Below, one piece after another: positions 51,604-58,960 of a stretch of DNA of 64,000 bases. The stretch comes from Streptomyces bacillaris. GTDB lineage: Bacteria > Actinomycetota > Actinomycetes > Streptomycetales > Streptomycetaceae. Numbering within the stretch: the first letter of the stretch is position 1; every line of letters begins with the position of its first letter. A program made the position numbers and the translations under genes. The notes beneath the pieces are model-generated. The model made no database searches. It saw nothing but the letters and a program-made list of their open reading frames with translations, and was not told the DNA's origin. The DNA is taken from positions 7,254,001 through 7,318,000 of the forward strand of contig NZ_CP029378.1 in the NCBI RefSeq assembly GCF_003268675.1. The letters run 5' to 3'.

Positions 51604-51656
51604 GGAAGCCGCGGTCCGGAACGGGAGGACCTCCTCCGTTCCGGACCGCGGCTTCC
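51604..51656. terminator. Bidirectional terminator with a 21-bp perfect stem
   Basis: The arm running 51604-51624 (GGAAGCCGCGGTCCGG then AACGG) is exactly complementary to 51636-51656, with an 11-base loop. It separates the convergent lactonase and CbiX-like genes. Confidence 0.85.
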
Positions 51657-51700
51657 GTATGTCCGTGCCGCCTCCGTGGGCCCGGGCCGGTGGACCCGGG

Positions 51701-52624
51701 TCAGTGAGCCTGGGCGCCCTGCGGCGTCGCGGGCGTGATGCCGAGCGCCGTGGCGTACAGCGAGAGCACGAGCTTGCCGATCGCCGGGTAGGCGCCCAGC
51801 GGCTCGGCGGTCGCGCAGCCCGCCTCCTTGGCGGCGGCGTCCAGCAGACCGGGGTCCACCTCCGGACCCACCAGGTACGGCGCCAGCGCGAGCTGCGCGG
51901 AACCGGAGTTCTGGAGCTGCTCAGCGATCGAGGCCACCGAACCCTCCACGTCCAGCGCTGCGGCCATCACGGGCACGGCGAGCCGGGCGGCAAGGAGCAT
52001 GCCGGTGATCCCGGCGGCCCGCACGGCCTCCTCGCCGCCCACCGTGGCCAGCACGATGCCGTCGGCGGCGGTGGCCACGGTGAACAGCCGGGCCCGGTCG
52101 GCACGGGCGAGACCGGCCTCCGACAGCCGTACGTGGAGGGCCTCGGCGAGCAGCGGGTGGGGACCGAGCACGTCGGTCAGCTCCACCTGCGTACCGCTGT
52201 CCATCACGGCCTGCCGTATCCGCCGGATCAGCTCACTGTCCGGACCCGCCAGCAGCGGGACCACGACGGCGGCCGCACCGGTCGGCTCGGCGACCTCACG
52301 GCCGGCGGCGACGGCCTGCTCGTACCGCGCGACGCGCTCGGCGGCGGTGTGGGCGAGAACGGAGGAAAGCGTGGGGTACTCGGCGTCGTCACCGTCGAGG
52401 TAGCCGATCCGGGCGTTGAGGCCGGGCAGCTCGGAACGGGCGATGCTGATCACCTCTTCGGCCAGCGCGCGCGTGGCCGAGGAGGGGGTACCGGGAACGG
52501 CGAGAACGAGCGCGGCAGCGCCCTCGGGTGCGACCACCGGCTCCGGGCGGCGGTGCCGTCCGGACTGGCGAGGTCGCGGCATTCGTACAGGCAGGCCGGA
52601 AGCGGGCCCAGTGGGGGTGCTCAT
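51701..52624 (-). CDS. CbiX/SirB-like chelatase-fold protein, active site altered
   Basis: A 307-residue protein with the duplicated fold of sirohydrochlorin chelatases. The first half starts AAALVLAVPGTPSSATRALAEEVISIARSELPGLNARIGYLDG and continues AAVVVPLLAGPDSELIRRIRQAV; the second has ELTDVLGPHPLLAEALHVRLSEAGL. In true chelatases the first strand ends in a metal-binding His (AHGTR or GHGS); here it reads VPGTPS. The gene is not in a cobalamin or siroheme operon. It may be a non-catalytic or differently acting relative. ATG 52624 looks leaderless: TAGCAT lies 8 bases upstream with no ribosome site. Confidence 0.75.
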   Translation of the reverse strand: MSTPTGPASGLPVRMPRPRQSGRHRRPEPVVAPEGAAALVLAVPGTPSSATRALAEEVISIARSELPGLNARIGYLDGDDAEYPTLSSVLAHTAAERVARYEQAVAAGREVAEPTGAAAVVVPLLAGPDSELIRRIRQAVMDSGTQVELTDVLGPHPLLAEALHVRLSEAGLARADRARLFTVATAADGIVLATVGGEEAVRAAGITGMLLAARLAVPVMAAALDVEGSVASIAEQLQNSGSAQLALAPYLVGPEVDPGLLDAAAKEAGCATAEPLGAYPAIGKLVLSLYATALGITPATPQGAQAH

Positions 52625-52632
52625 GGCGCCGC

Positions 52633-52638
52633 ATGCTA
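52633..52638 (-). promoter_or_regulatory. -10 hexamer of a leaderless promoter (CbiX-like gene)
   Basis: TAGCAT on the minus strand, 8 bases before the ATG; the surrounding ACCAGTAG..TGCGGCGC is nearly the same as before the ung gene. Confidence 0.5.
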
Positions 52639-52765
52639 CTGGTTTTGGCTGCCCCTCTGTTCGGGGAGGGTCCGGTCGAGCGTCAACTATCCGCTTATGT
52701 CCGATGAGTGGCCTACCGGTGAAGTGTCCGTGTCTGTCGCCCTGTCCGTCCCCTGCGGCCGCCTC

Positions 52766-53938
52766 CTACGGAGCCCCGTGCGCCGGTACGTCGTCGGGTC
52801 CGGGCTCTCCGTTCCGTACCGTCGTCGTCGCACGCCCGGAAGGGGCGCTTCCGTTCCGCGTGTTCTGCACGGACAGCATCGTGGGGTGGTGCGGCAGGCG
52901 CAGGTCGTCCGCCGCCAGAGCGCGTGCGATCCGGAGTGCGCCGGTCAGCGGATCGCCCGTACCGGTGGTCAGGCGGGCCTGTGGAACCAGCCGTGCCAAC
53001 TCCTCGCGCACGGGTCCGATCAGGGGCTCGCCCATCCGGAACAGCCCACCGGTCAGGGCCACTTCGCACCCGCCGTCGGCCTCGGCGCCCTCCTTCGGGC
53101 AGACGGCCGCCGCCGCCTCGGCGATATGGACGCCCGCCCTCCGCAGAATGTCCGCCGCGATCGCGTCCGCTCCGGCGCACGCCGCCACCTCCGGGGCGAA
53201 CGAGGCGAGCACCGCCGGGCGGTCGGAGCGCGGGTAGAGCAGCCCCGGCAGCTCCTCGGCGGGGCCGAACACCGACCGCAGCCGGTCCAGCAGGGCGGGG
53301 GAGCCGCCGCGTCGGCCGTCATGGGCCCGCATCGCCGCCTCGAGCCCCGCGCGCCCGATCCACGCACCGCTGCCGTTGTCACCCAGAAGATGGCCCCAGC
53401 CGTCGGCCCGCCGCCACTCGACAAGGTCCGTACCGAGGGCGATCATGCCCGTGCCGCCCGCCACGACAGCCCCGGGGCGCTGCCCCACCGCCCCCGCGTA
53501 CGCCGTCACCGCGTCCGCCGCCAGCGCCAGCCGGCGGACGCCCAGCGCCGCCGCGAGCGCCCCGGGCAGCTCCGCCCGCAACCGTCCGCCCAGGGTGGCC
53601 ATCCCGGCCGCCCCGACCGCCAGCGCGGCGACCTGCGCGGAGCCGTCCGCCGTAAGACCGGATCCCGTAGGCCCGTTTCCGGCAGGGCCGTTCCCCGGGC
53701 GGCCGCCGCCGGCCGCCGCCCGTTCCAGCAACTCCGCCGCCACCGGCAGCAGTTGGTCCAGCAGATGGGCGGCATCGATCCCACCGGTCCCCGTCCGCAC
53801 CGGCTCGGCGCAGACGGCCGTGGACAGCGGCCCGTCCGAGCCCGCCCGGCCGAGCGCCACCCGCAGCCCCGACCCACCGGAGTCCACCCCCAGGACATAC
53901 GCATCGGGGGTGATCGCCGAGGGCCGGGTGTCCGTCAC
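52766..53938 (-). CDS. BadF/BadG-type ATPase family kinase (N-acetylglucosamine-kinase-like)
   Basis: A 390-residue actin-fold sugar kinase. The phosphate loops are YVLGVDSGGSGLRVALG (start) and AVVAGGTGMIALGTDL; WGHLLGDNGSGAWIGRAGLEAAMRAHDGR is the hallmark of N-acetylglucosamine kinases of this family, and CEVALTGGLFRMG the adenosine loop. About 40 C-terminal residues are extra. GTG 53938 overlaps the stop of ung (GTGA), so the two are co-translated. It probably phosphorylates an amino sugar for cell-wall recycling. Confidence 0.86.
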   Translation of the reverse strand: MTDTRPSAITPDAYVLGVDSGGSGLRVALGRAGSDGPLSTAVCAEPVRTGTGGIDAAHLLDQLLPVAAELLERAAAGGGRPGNGPAGNGPTGSGLTADGSAQVAALAVGAAGMATLGGRLRAELPGALAAALGVRRLALAADAVTAYAGAVGQRPGAVVAGGTGMIALGTDLVEWRRADGWGHLLGDNGSGAWIGRAGLEAAMRAHDGRRGGSPALLDRLRSVFGPAEELPGLLYPRSDRPAVLASFAPEVAACAGADAIAADILRRAGVHIAEAAAAVCPKEGAEADGGCEVALTGGLFRMGEPLIGPVREELARLVPQARLTTGTGDPLTGALRIARALAADDLRLPHHPTMLSVQNTRNGSAPSGRATTTVRNGEPGPDDVPAHGAP

Positions 53939-54612
53939 GGCAGACGCCAGTCGACCGGCTGCGCCCCCTGGCGCTCCAGCAGTTCGTTGACGCGGCTGAA
54001 CGGCCGCGAGCCGAAGAACCCGCGGTCGGCCGACATGGGCGAAGGGTGCGCGGACTCGATCGCCGGGAAGTTGCCCAGCTGCGGGCGGAGATTGCGGGCG
54101 TCGCGCCCCCACAGCACCGACACCAGCGGGGTGCCCCGGGCCACCAGCGCCTTGATCGCCTGCTCGGTCACCTCCTCCCAGCCCTTGCCCCGATGGGCGG
54201 CGGGCCGCTTCGGTGCGGTGGTCAGCGCCCTGTTGAGCAGCAGCACCCCCTGCTTGGTCCACGGCGTCAGATCACCGTTGGACGGGCGGGGCAGGCCGAG
54301 GTCCGCGTTCAGCTCCCGGAAGATGTTCTCCAGGCTGCCCGGCAGCGGCCGGACATCGGGGGCCACGGCGAAGCTCAGCCCGATCGCGTGCCCGGGTGTG
54401 GGGTAGGGGTCCTGCCCGACGACAAGGACCCGCACCTCCTCGAACGGCTGCTGGAACGCCCTCAGGACGTTGGCCCCGGAGGGCAGATACGTACGGCCCG
54501 CGGAGATCTCCGCGCGGAGGAAGTCGCCCATAGCGGCGATGCGTTCGGCCACGGGTTCGAGAGCATCGGCCCACCCCGGCTCAATGATTTCTTTCAACGG
54601 TCGTGCTGCCAC
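53935..54612 (-). CDS. ung: Uracil-DNA glycosylase
   Basis: A 225-residue family 1 enzyme that removes uracil from DNA. The water-activating loop is VVGQDPYPTPGHAIGLSF with Asp68, the uracil pocket includes GSLENIFRELNADLG and GVLLLNRALT, and the DNA-intercalation motif is ESAHPSPMSADRGFFGSRPFSRVNELL with its His. GTG 54612 is chosen because TAGAGT lies 7 bases upstream, a leaderless layout, and the sequence before it is not UNG-like. Streptomyces often carry two ung genes; this is one of them at least. Confidence 0.95.
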   Translation of the reverse strand: MAARPLKEIIEPGWADALEPVAERIAAMGDFLRAEISAGRTYLPSGANVLRAFQQPFEEVRVLVVGQDPYPTPGHAIGLSFAVAPDVRPLPGSLENIFRELNADLGLPRPSNGDLTPWTKQGVLLLNRALTTAPKRPAAHRGKGWEEVTEQAIKALVARGTPLVSVLWGRDARNLRPQLGNFPAIESAHPSPMSADRGFFGSRPFSRVNELLERQGAQPVDWRLP

Positions 54613-54619
54613 GCGCCGC

Positions 54620-54625
54620 ACTCTA
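54620..54625 (-). promoter_or_regulatory. -10 hexamer of a leaderless promoter (ung)
   Basis: TAGAGT on the minus strand 7 bases before the GTG, with no ribosome site between. Confidence 0.5.
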
Positions 54626-54687
54626 CTGGTGATACGACCACTCCGATCAACTGCCGTCGGCCGAAGGCCCCCGCCCCGCACCCGGTC

Positions 54688-55773
54688 TCAGTCCAGGGTC
54701 ACCGCCCGGACGCAGAGCACGTCCGGCAGATGCGAGGCGAGCTGCTGCCAGCTGTCGCCGTCGTCCGCGCTCGCGTACAACTCCCCGTTGCGATTGCCGA
54801 AATAGATCCCCGCCGGATCCGCGTCGTCCGTGCAGAGCGCGTCCCGCAGCACCGTGCCGTAGTGCGCGCCACCCGGCAGGCCCACCGTCAGCGGCTCCCA
54901 GGTGCGCCCCGCGTCGCTCGTGCGGAACACCCGGCAGCGGTGCTCCGCCGGGACCCGGTCGGCGTCGGCGTTGATCGGGAAGACGTACGCGGTGTCGCCC
55001 CGGTGCGGATGCGCCACGGCGGCGAACCCGAAGTCGGAGGGCAGGCCCGCGCCGATGCCGCTCCAGCTGTCGCCCCCGTCGTCGCTGCGGAACACCCCCC
55101 AGTGGTTCTGGAGGTAGAGCCGGTCCGGGTCGGCCGCGTCCCGGGTGACCTTGTGGACGCACTGGCCGAACTCCGGGTCCGGATCCGGCAGGAAGACCGC
55201 GGAGACGCCCTTGTTCGCCGGCTCCCAGCTCGCCCCGCCGTCCTTCGTCCGGAACACGCCCGCCGTCGAGACCGCGATCGTCACCGCACGGGGGTCCCGG
55301 CGGTCGGTGAGGATGGTGTGCAGCCCCTCCCCGCCGCCGCCCGGCTCCCACTTCGACCGGGTCGGATGCTCCCAGAGCGGGCGGACCAGCTCGAAGGACT
55401 CGCCCCGGTCCTCGGAGCGGAACAGCGCGGCCGGCTCGGTGCCCGCGTAGACCACGTCCGGTGCCTCGGGACCGGCCGGCTGCAACTGCCAGACCCGCTC
55501 CAGCGAGGCCCCGGTGAACTCCGGGAACTTCACCGCGGGCCGCTGCGGCTCGACCCAGCTCTCGCCCAGATCGTCGGAGTGGAAGACGGACGGCCCCCAG
55601 TGCGCGCTGTCGCCGCCCGCCAGCAGCCGGGGGGTGTCCCCACGGGTGTCGACGGCCACCGAATAGATCGCCTGCGCGTTGAAGTGCGGCCCCTCGATCT
55701 TCCAGTTCCCCTCGCGCCTGCGGCCGATGAAGAGACCTTTGCGGGTGCCCACGGTGAGCAGTACGTCGGTCAT
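54688..55773 (-). CDS. BNR/Asp-box repeat beta-propeller protein
   Basis: A 361-residue cytoplasmic protein with six Asp-box turns: SDDLGESW, SEDRGESF, TKDGGASW, SDDGGDSW, TSDAGRTW and SADDGDSW. It begins MTDVLLTVGTRKGLFIGRR and has no signal peptide. The family is annotated as sialidase-like or exo-alpha-glycosidase-like, but the catalytic Arg triad of sialidases is not evident. Function unknown; it is common in actinobacteria. Confidence 0.8.
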   Translation of the reverse strand: MTDVLLTVGTRKGLFIGRRREGNWKIEGPHFNAQAIYSVAVDTRGDTPRLLAGGDSAHWGPSVFHSDDLGESWVEPQRPAVKFPEFTGASLERVWQLQPAGPEAPDVVYAGTEPAALFRSEDRGESFELVRPLWEHPTRSKWEPGGGGEGLHTILTDRRDPRAVTIAVSTAGVFRTKDGGASWEPANKGVSAVFLPDPDPEFGQCVHKVTRDAADPDRLYLQNHWGVFRSDDGGDSWSGIGAGLPSDFGFAAVAHPHRGDTAYVFPINADADRVPAEHRCRVFRTSDAGRTWEPLTVGLPGGAHYGTVLRDALCTDDADPAGIYFGNRNGELYASADDGDSWQQLASHLPDVLCVRAVTLD

Positions 55774-55902
55774 GGTCGAGACCTCCCGAAACGCCGTTGT
55801 GCCGGATGTGAGCCAGTCTGCACCCGACCACTGACAGTGGCTCGCGCACGCGCCCGGCCCGCCCGGTCACCGGCCCCGGACGTCCTGCCGCACGCGGCAC
55901 CC

Positions 55903-55931
55903 TTGACCGCCTGGGGCGGCGGACCTAGCGT
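55903..55931 (+). promoter_or_regulatory. Promoter of the cupin gene
   Basis: TTGACC (55903-55908) and TAGCGT (55926-55931) with a 17-base spacer, close to the Streptomyces vegetative consensus. Confidence 0.6.
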
Positions 55932-55942
55932 TCAGCGGCGTA

Positions 55943-55954
55943 GAAAGCGCTTGC
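55943..55954. promoter_or_regulatory. LacI-type operator candidate
   Basis: GAAAGCGCTTGC with the AAGCGCTT core, centred about 10-15 bases after the expected transcription start of the cupin gene. The form is typical of LacI-family sites; a repressor bound here would block elongation or initiation. Confidence 0.45.
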
Positions 55955-55956
55955 GC

Positions 55957-55992
55957 GGCTAGAGGTGGGGCTAGAGGTAGGGCTAGGGCTGT
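55957..55992. repeat. 12-bp tandem repeat, 3 copies, in the cupin leader
   Basis: GGCTAGAGGTGG, GGCTAGAGGTAG and GGCTAGGGCTGT follow each other between the operator and the start codon. Confidence 0.75.
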
Positions 55993-56059
55993 GGAGCCCG
56001 TGCGGCCCTGCGGTGGGCCCCGTCGGGACCCTGGTTGACCCCGAGACCCTGGAGCACCC

Positions 56060-56776
56060 GTGGTGACCTTCGAAGGACTGCCCGGCGCCGTCGCCGTCTC
56101 GCACCTGACCGTCTATGACTGGCCCGCCGCCGACGGCCTGCGCGGCGGCACCCCGCATCTGCACCTCACCTGCTCCGAGGGGTACGTCGTCATCGGCGGC
56201 ACCGGCTCGGTGCAGACCCTCACCACCACCGGCTTCCGGCAGACGCCCCTGGCGCCCGGGACCCTCGTCTGGTTCACCCCGGGCACGATCCACCGGCTGG
56301 TCAACGACGGCGGGCTCCGCATCGTCGTGCTCATGCAGAACAGCGGGCTGCCCGAGGCCGGGGACGCCGTCCTCACCCTGCCGCCCGACCTCCTCACGGA
56401 CCCGGAGACCTACGGCGCGGCCGCCGCCCTGCCCCCGGACGGCACGGAAGCGGAACGGGAGCAGGCGGCCCGGGCCCGGCGGGACCTCGCCGTGGCGGGG
56501 TTCCTCGCCCTGCGGGAGGCTGCGGAGGCGGGCGATCCGGAGCCCCTCGCCGCGTTCCACCGGGCCGCCGCCGCCCTCGTCCGCCCCCGCACCGAGGAGT
56601 GGCGCACCCGCTGGGAGCAGGGCGCCGCCCAGGCCGCCGCCGCGACCGCCGACCAGCTCGACGCGCTGGGGCGCGGCGAGGGGGACCACCTGGCCGGGGC
56701 CCGGGTGCACGAGCGACGGCCGGTGGTACGGGGACGGTTCGGGATGTGCGGCCGGCTGGACGTCTACCAGGTCTGA
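56060..56776 (+). CDS. Cupin-domain protein
   Basis: A 238-residue protein. The cupin barrel is in the first 110 residues: motif 1 GTPHLHLTCSEGYVVIGGTGSVQTL with two His and a Glu, motif 2 PGTLVWFTPGTIHRLVN with a further His. A helical C-terminal part (REQAARARRDLAVAGFLALREAAEAGD) and a short ending LDVYQV follow. GTG 56060 has GGAG 6 bases before it. A LacI-type operator in the leader hints at sugar-responsive control. It could be a sugar isomerase-type or regulatory cupin; unknown. Confidence 0.8.
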   Translation: MVTFEGLPGAVAVSHLTVYDWPAADGLRGGTPHLHLTCSEGYVVIGGTGSVQTLTTTGFRQTPLAPGTLVWFTPGTIHRLVNDGGLRIVVLMQNSGLPEAGDAVLTLPPDLLTDPETYGAAAALPPDGTEAEREQAARARRDLAVAGFLALREAAEAGDPEPLAAFHRAAAALVRPRTEEWRTRWEQGAAQAAAATADQLDALGRGEGDHLAGARVHERRPVVRGRFGMCGRLDVYQV

Positions 56777-56950
56777 GCCGCTCGCGCCGCTAGTGGGTGC
56801 CCTGCCGCCGCTACCGGGTCTGAGCCCGCGCCCCTCCGGGTCTGAGCCAGTGCCGCTACCGGGTCGGGTCCCTTGCGCCGCTACCAGGTCTGAGCCCGAG
56901 CCACTACGGGGTCTCCTGCGCTGCTATCGGGTCTGAGTCCGTGCCACTAC
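56766..56950. repeat. Imperfect 22-26-bp tandem array across two convergent gene ends
   Basis: About seven copies of GCCGCTACCGGGTCTGAGCC-like units. The first is the 3' end of the cupin gene itself (TACCAGGTCTGA, with the stop), and the last runs into the stop of the convergent GNAT gene (56947-56949). Copies differ by a few bases, so the array is old or evolving. Confidence 0.75.
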
Positions 56951-57495
56951 CGGAGCTGCGCCTGCGCCTGCACCGAGCGTTCGGCGGGTGCGTCCGCCCG
57001 GGAGCACGTCAGCAGCCGTGTCGTGCTGCCGTCGTCCTCCTGGATGTCCCGGACGTGCTCGAACCCGATCCGGCCCAGCACCGCCAGCGAGGCGGCGTTC
57101 TCGGCGGCCACGGTCGCGTGCACCTCCGCCAGCCCGAGGGTGGTGAACCCGTGCCAGACGAGGGCGAGCGCCAGCTCCGTACCGAGGCCACGGCCCCAGG
57201 CCGAGGGGGCCAGTGCGTAGATGATCTCGTGGCCGCCGGACGCCTCGGTCGGCTTGATCTCGGCGTGCCCCACGAGTTCGCCGTCGGCCCTGACCGCCCA
57301 GACCTCGAAGCGGTTCTCGGCGTAGACCCTGGTGAAGATCCGGCCGAAGAGCGCCCGGTCCTCCGCCTCCGTGGACGGCCCGTCGCCCATCCACCGGGAG
57401 ACCCGGACGTCCTGGAAGAGGGCGACGAACTCCTCCTCGTCGGTGGGCGCGTACGGGGTGAGCAGGAGGCGATCGGTGCGCAGCAAAGGGTTCAC
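56947..57495 (-). CDS. GNAT-family N-acetyltransferase (RimJ/RimL type)
   Basis: A 182-residue acetyltransferase. LLRTDRLLLTPYAPTDEEEFVALFQD opens the fold as in RimJ/RimL enzymes, and the acetyl-CoA loop is YALAPSAWGRGLGTELALALVWHGF followed by VHATVAAENAASLAVLGRIGFEHV. GTG 57495 is supported by TAGTTT 8 bases upstream (leaderless). It would acetylate a protein N-terminus or small amine. Confidence 0.87.
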   Translation of the reverse strand: MNPLLRTDRLLLTPYAPTDEEEFVALFQDVRVSRWMGDGPSTEAEDRALFGRIFTRVYAENRFEVWAVRADGELVGHAEIKPTEASGGHEIIYALAPSAWGRGLGTELALALVWHGFTTLGLAEVHATVAAENAASLAVLGRIGFEHVRDIQEDDGSTTRLLTCSRADAPAERSVQAQAQLR

Positions 57496-57503
57496 AGACG
57501 GTG

Positions 57504-57509
57504 AAACTA
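57504..57509 (-). promoter_or_regulatory. -10 hexamer of a leaderless promoter (GNAT gene)
   Basis: TAGTTT on the minus strand 8 bases before the GTG; no ribosome site follows. Confidence 0.45.
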
Positions 57510-57617
57510 CGGGCGGAGTCGACGCCCGCACAACCGGATTCCCCTGTTCACGGCCGGTTCGGGGATCTCCGGCGCGGCTGCGATGCTGGAGCGGCACACA
57601 CCGACAGGGAGCGCACG

Positions 57618-58082
57618 ATGACGGCAGGCAGCGGGTTCACGTTCACGGACGCCGAGAACCACGACGTACCGGTGGGGGTGGAGACCGCCGTGGTCCCGGA
57701 AGAGACCGGGGCCGACGCCCGTGTCTCCGTAACGCTGTCACCGGCGCCAGCCCCGTCGCCGGCGCCAGCCCCGTCGCCGTCGACGGGCGAGCTGCGCTGG
57801 TCGTGCACCCCGGCGGCGGCCCGGGAGCTGGCCGCTGCGCTGGTCCGGGCGGCCGAGGAGGCGGAGAACGCGTCCGCCGAGGGGCCCGTCACCGTCCGGG
57901 CGGACGAACTGCGCCGCGGTGACGTACGGGACGGGGAACGCCCCATGACGGTGGACGGCGCAAGGACCGACGGCTCCACGGCCCACATCACCTGGAAGTC
58001 CGTCGAGGGCCGGACCTGGACCCAGAGTTACGACGTCAACACCGCGATCACCCTCAGGCGCCGGCTTCCCGGCACCCGCTGA
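57618..58082 (+). CDS. Hypothetical protein, Streptomyces type
   Basis: A 154-residue soluble acidic protein that I cannot assign. It has no signal or membrane helix. A SPAPAPSPAPAPSPS linker divides a short N-terminal part (FTFTDAENHDVPVGVETAVV) from a C-terminal part with AAARELAAALVRAAEEAE and a closing strand pair ITWKSVEGRTWTQSYDVNTAITLRRRL. GGGAG precedes ATG 57618. Confidence 0.65.
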   Translation: MTAGSGFTFTDAENHDVPVGVETAVVPEETGADARVSVTLSPAPAPSPAPAPSPSTGELRWSCTPAAARELAAALVRAAEEAENASAEGPVTVRADELRRGDVRDGERPMTVDGARTDGSTAHITWKSVEGRTWTQSYDVNTAITLRRRLPGTR

Positions 58083-58160
58083 CCCGCTCGGCCGCAGGTC
58101 CGCCCGCCGATGCGCCCCGGGAGGCGACGGCTTCGGCCTCCGGGCCGCTCCCGCCCTCGA

Positions 58161-58166
58161 TAGGCT
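58161..58166 (+). promoter_or_regulatory. -10 hexamer of a leaderless promoter (methyltransferase)
   Basis: TAGGCT lies 7 bases before ATG 58174, with no ribosome site in between. Confidence 0.5.
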
Positions 58167-58173
58167 GGCCGCG

Positions 58174-58902
58174 ATGTTCACCAAACAGGGCCCCACCCTC
58201 CGCGAACTGGCCGTCCAGGCGCTCTCGTCGACGGAGCGCGGCTACGACCTCCTCGCCCCCAAGTTCGACCACACGCCCTACCGGACCCCGGACCGCGTAC
58301 TCGACAGCGTCACCCGCGCGTTGGAGCCGCTGGGCCCCTTCGGCACCGGCCTCGACGTCTGCTGCGGGACCGGCGCGGGCGTGGGCGTGCTGCGGCAGGT
58401 GTGCCGGGAGCGGGTGGTCGGGGTCGACTTCAGCGCGGGCATGCTGGCCGAGGCCCGTGCGGCGCTGCCGCCGGGGGAGGGCGGACCGGCGGTCGACTGG
58501 GTACGGGCCGATGCCCTGGCCCTCCCGTTCGCCCCGGGCTTCGATCTCGCCCTGAGCATCGGCGCGTTCGGCCACTTCCTGCCCGCGGACCGCTTCGGGC
58601 TCTTCGCGGAGGTGTACGGGTCGCTCCGGCCGGGCGGCCGGTTCGTCTTCCCGATCGGGGCCCCGCCCGCCGTGGGGTCGCGCGCCTACTGGTCGCTCCT
58701 CGGCTTCGACGCGGCGATGCGGGTGCGCAACGCCGTGTGGCGCCCGAAGTTCATCATGTACTACCGCACGTTCCGGCTCTCCGATGTGCTCGACGACCTC
58801 ACCGACGCCGGCTTCACCGTGGAGTTGAGGGCCCTGACCGATCTGGGGCAGCGCCCCGACGGCTCCCCGCGCGCCCGCCTCGTGGTGGCGGCCCGCGAGT
58901 GA
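58174..58902 (+). CDS. Class I SAM-dependent methyltransferase
   Basis: A 242-residue methyltransferase. FGTGLDVCCGTGAGVGVLRQVCRERVVGVDFSAGMLAEARAALP is the SAM site, FDLALSIGAFGHFLPADRFGLFAEVYGSLRPGGRFVF the post-motif. The start ELAVQALSSTERGYDLLAPKFDHTPYRTPD is typical of a family of stand-alone Streptomyces enzymes. Acceptor unknown. It is convergent with the ferredoxin reductase gene. Confidence 0.87.
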   Translation: MFTKQGPTLRELAVQALSSTERGYDLLAPKFDHTPYRTPDRVLDSVTRALEPLGPFGTGLDVCCGTGAGVGVLRQVCRERVVGVDFSAGMLAEARAALPPGEGGPAVDWVRADALALPFAPGFDLALSIGAFGHFLPADRFGLFAEVYGSLRPGGRFVFPIGAPPAVGSRAYWSLLGFDAAMRVRNAVWRPKFIMYYRTFRLSDVLDDLTDAGFTVELRALTDLGQRPDGSPRARLVVAARE

Positions 58903-58960
58903 GACCGGGACCTTCACCCCGCCGGCCAGGGCGCCTTCACCGCTCCGAGGCGGCAGGCCC

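Noticed and set aside
56777..56946. CRISPR array
   Set aside because: Units are contiguous 22-26-bp imperfect repeats without spacers, and no cas genes are near.
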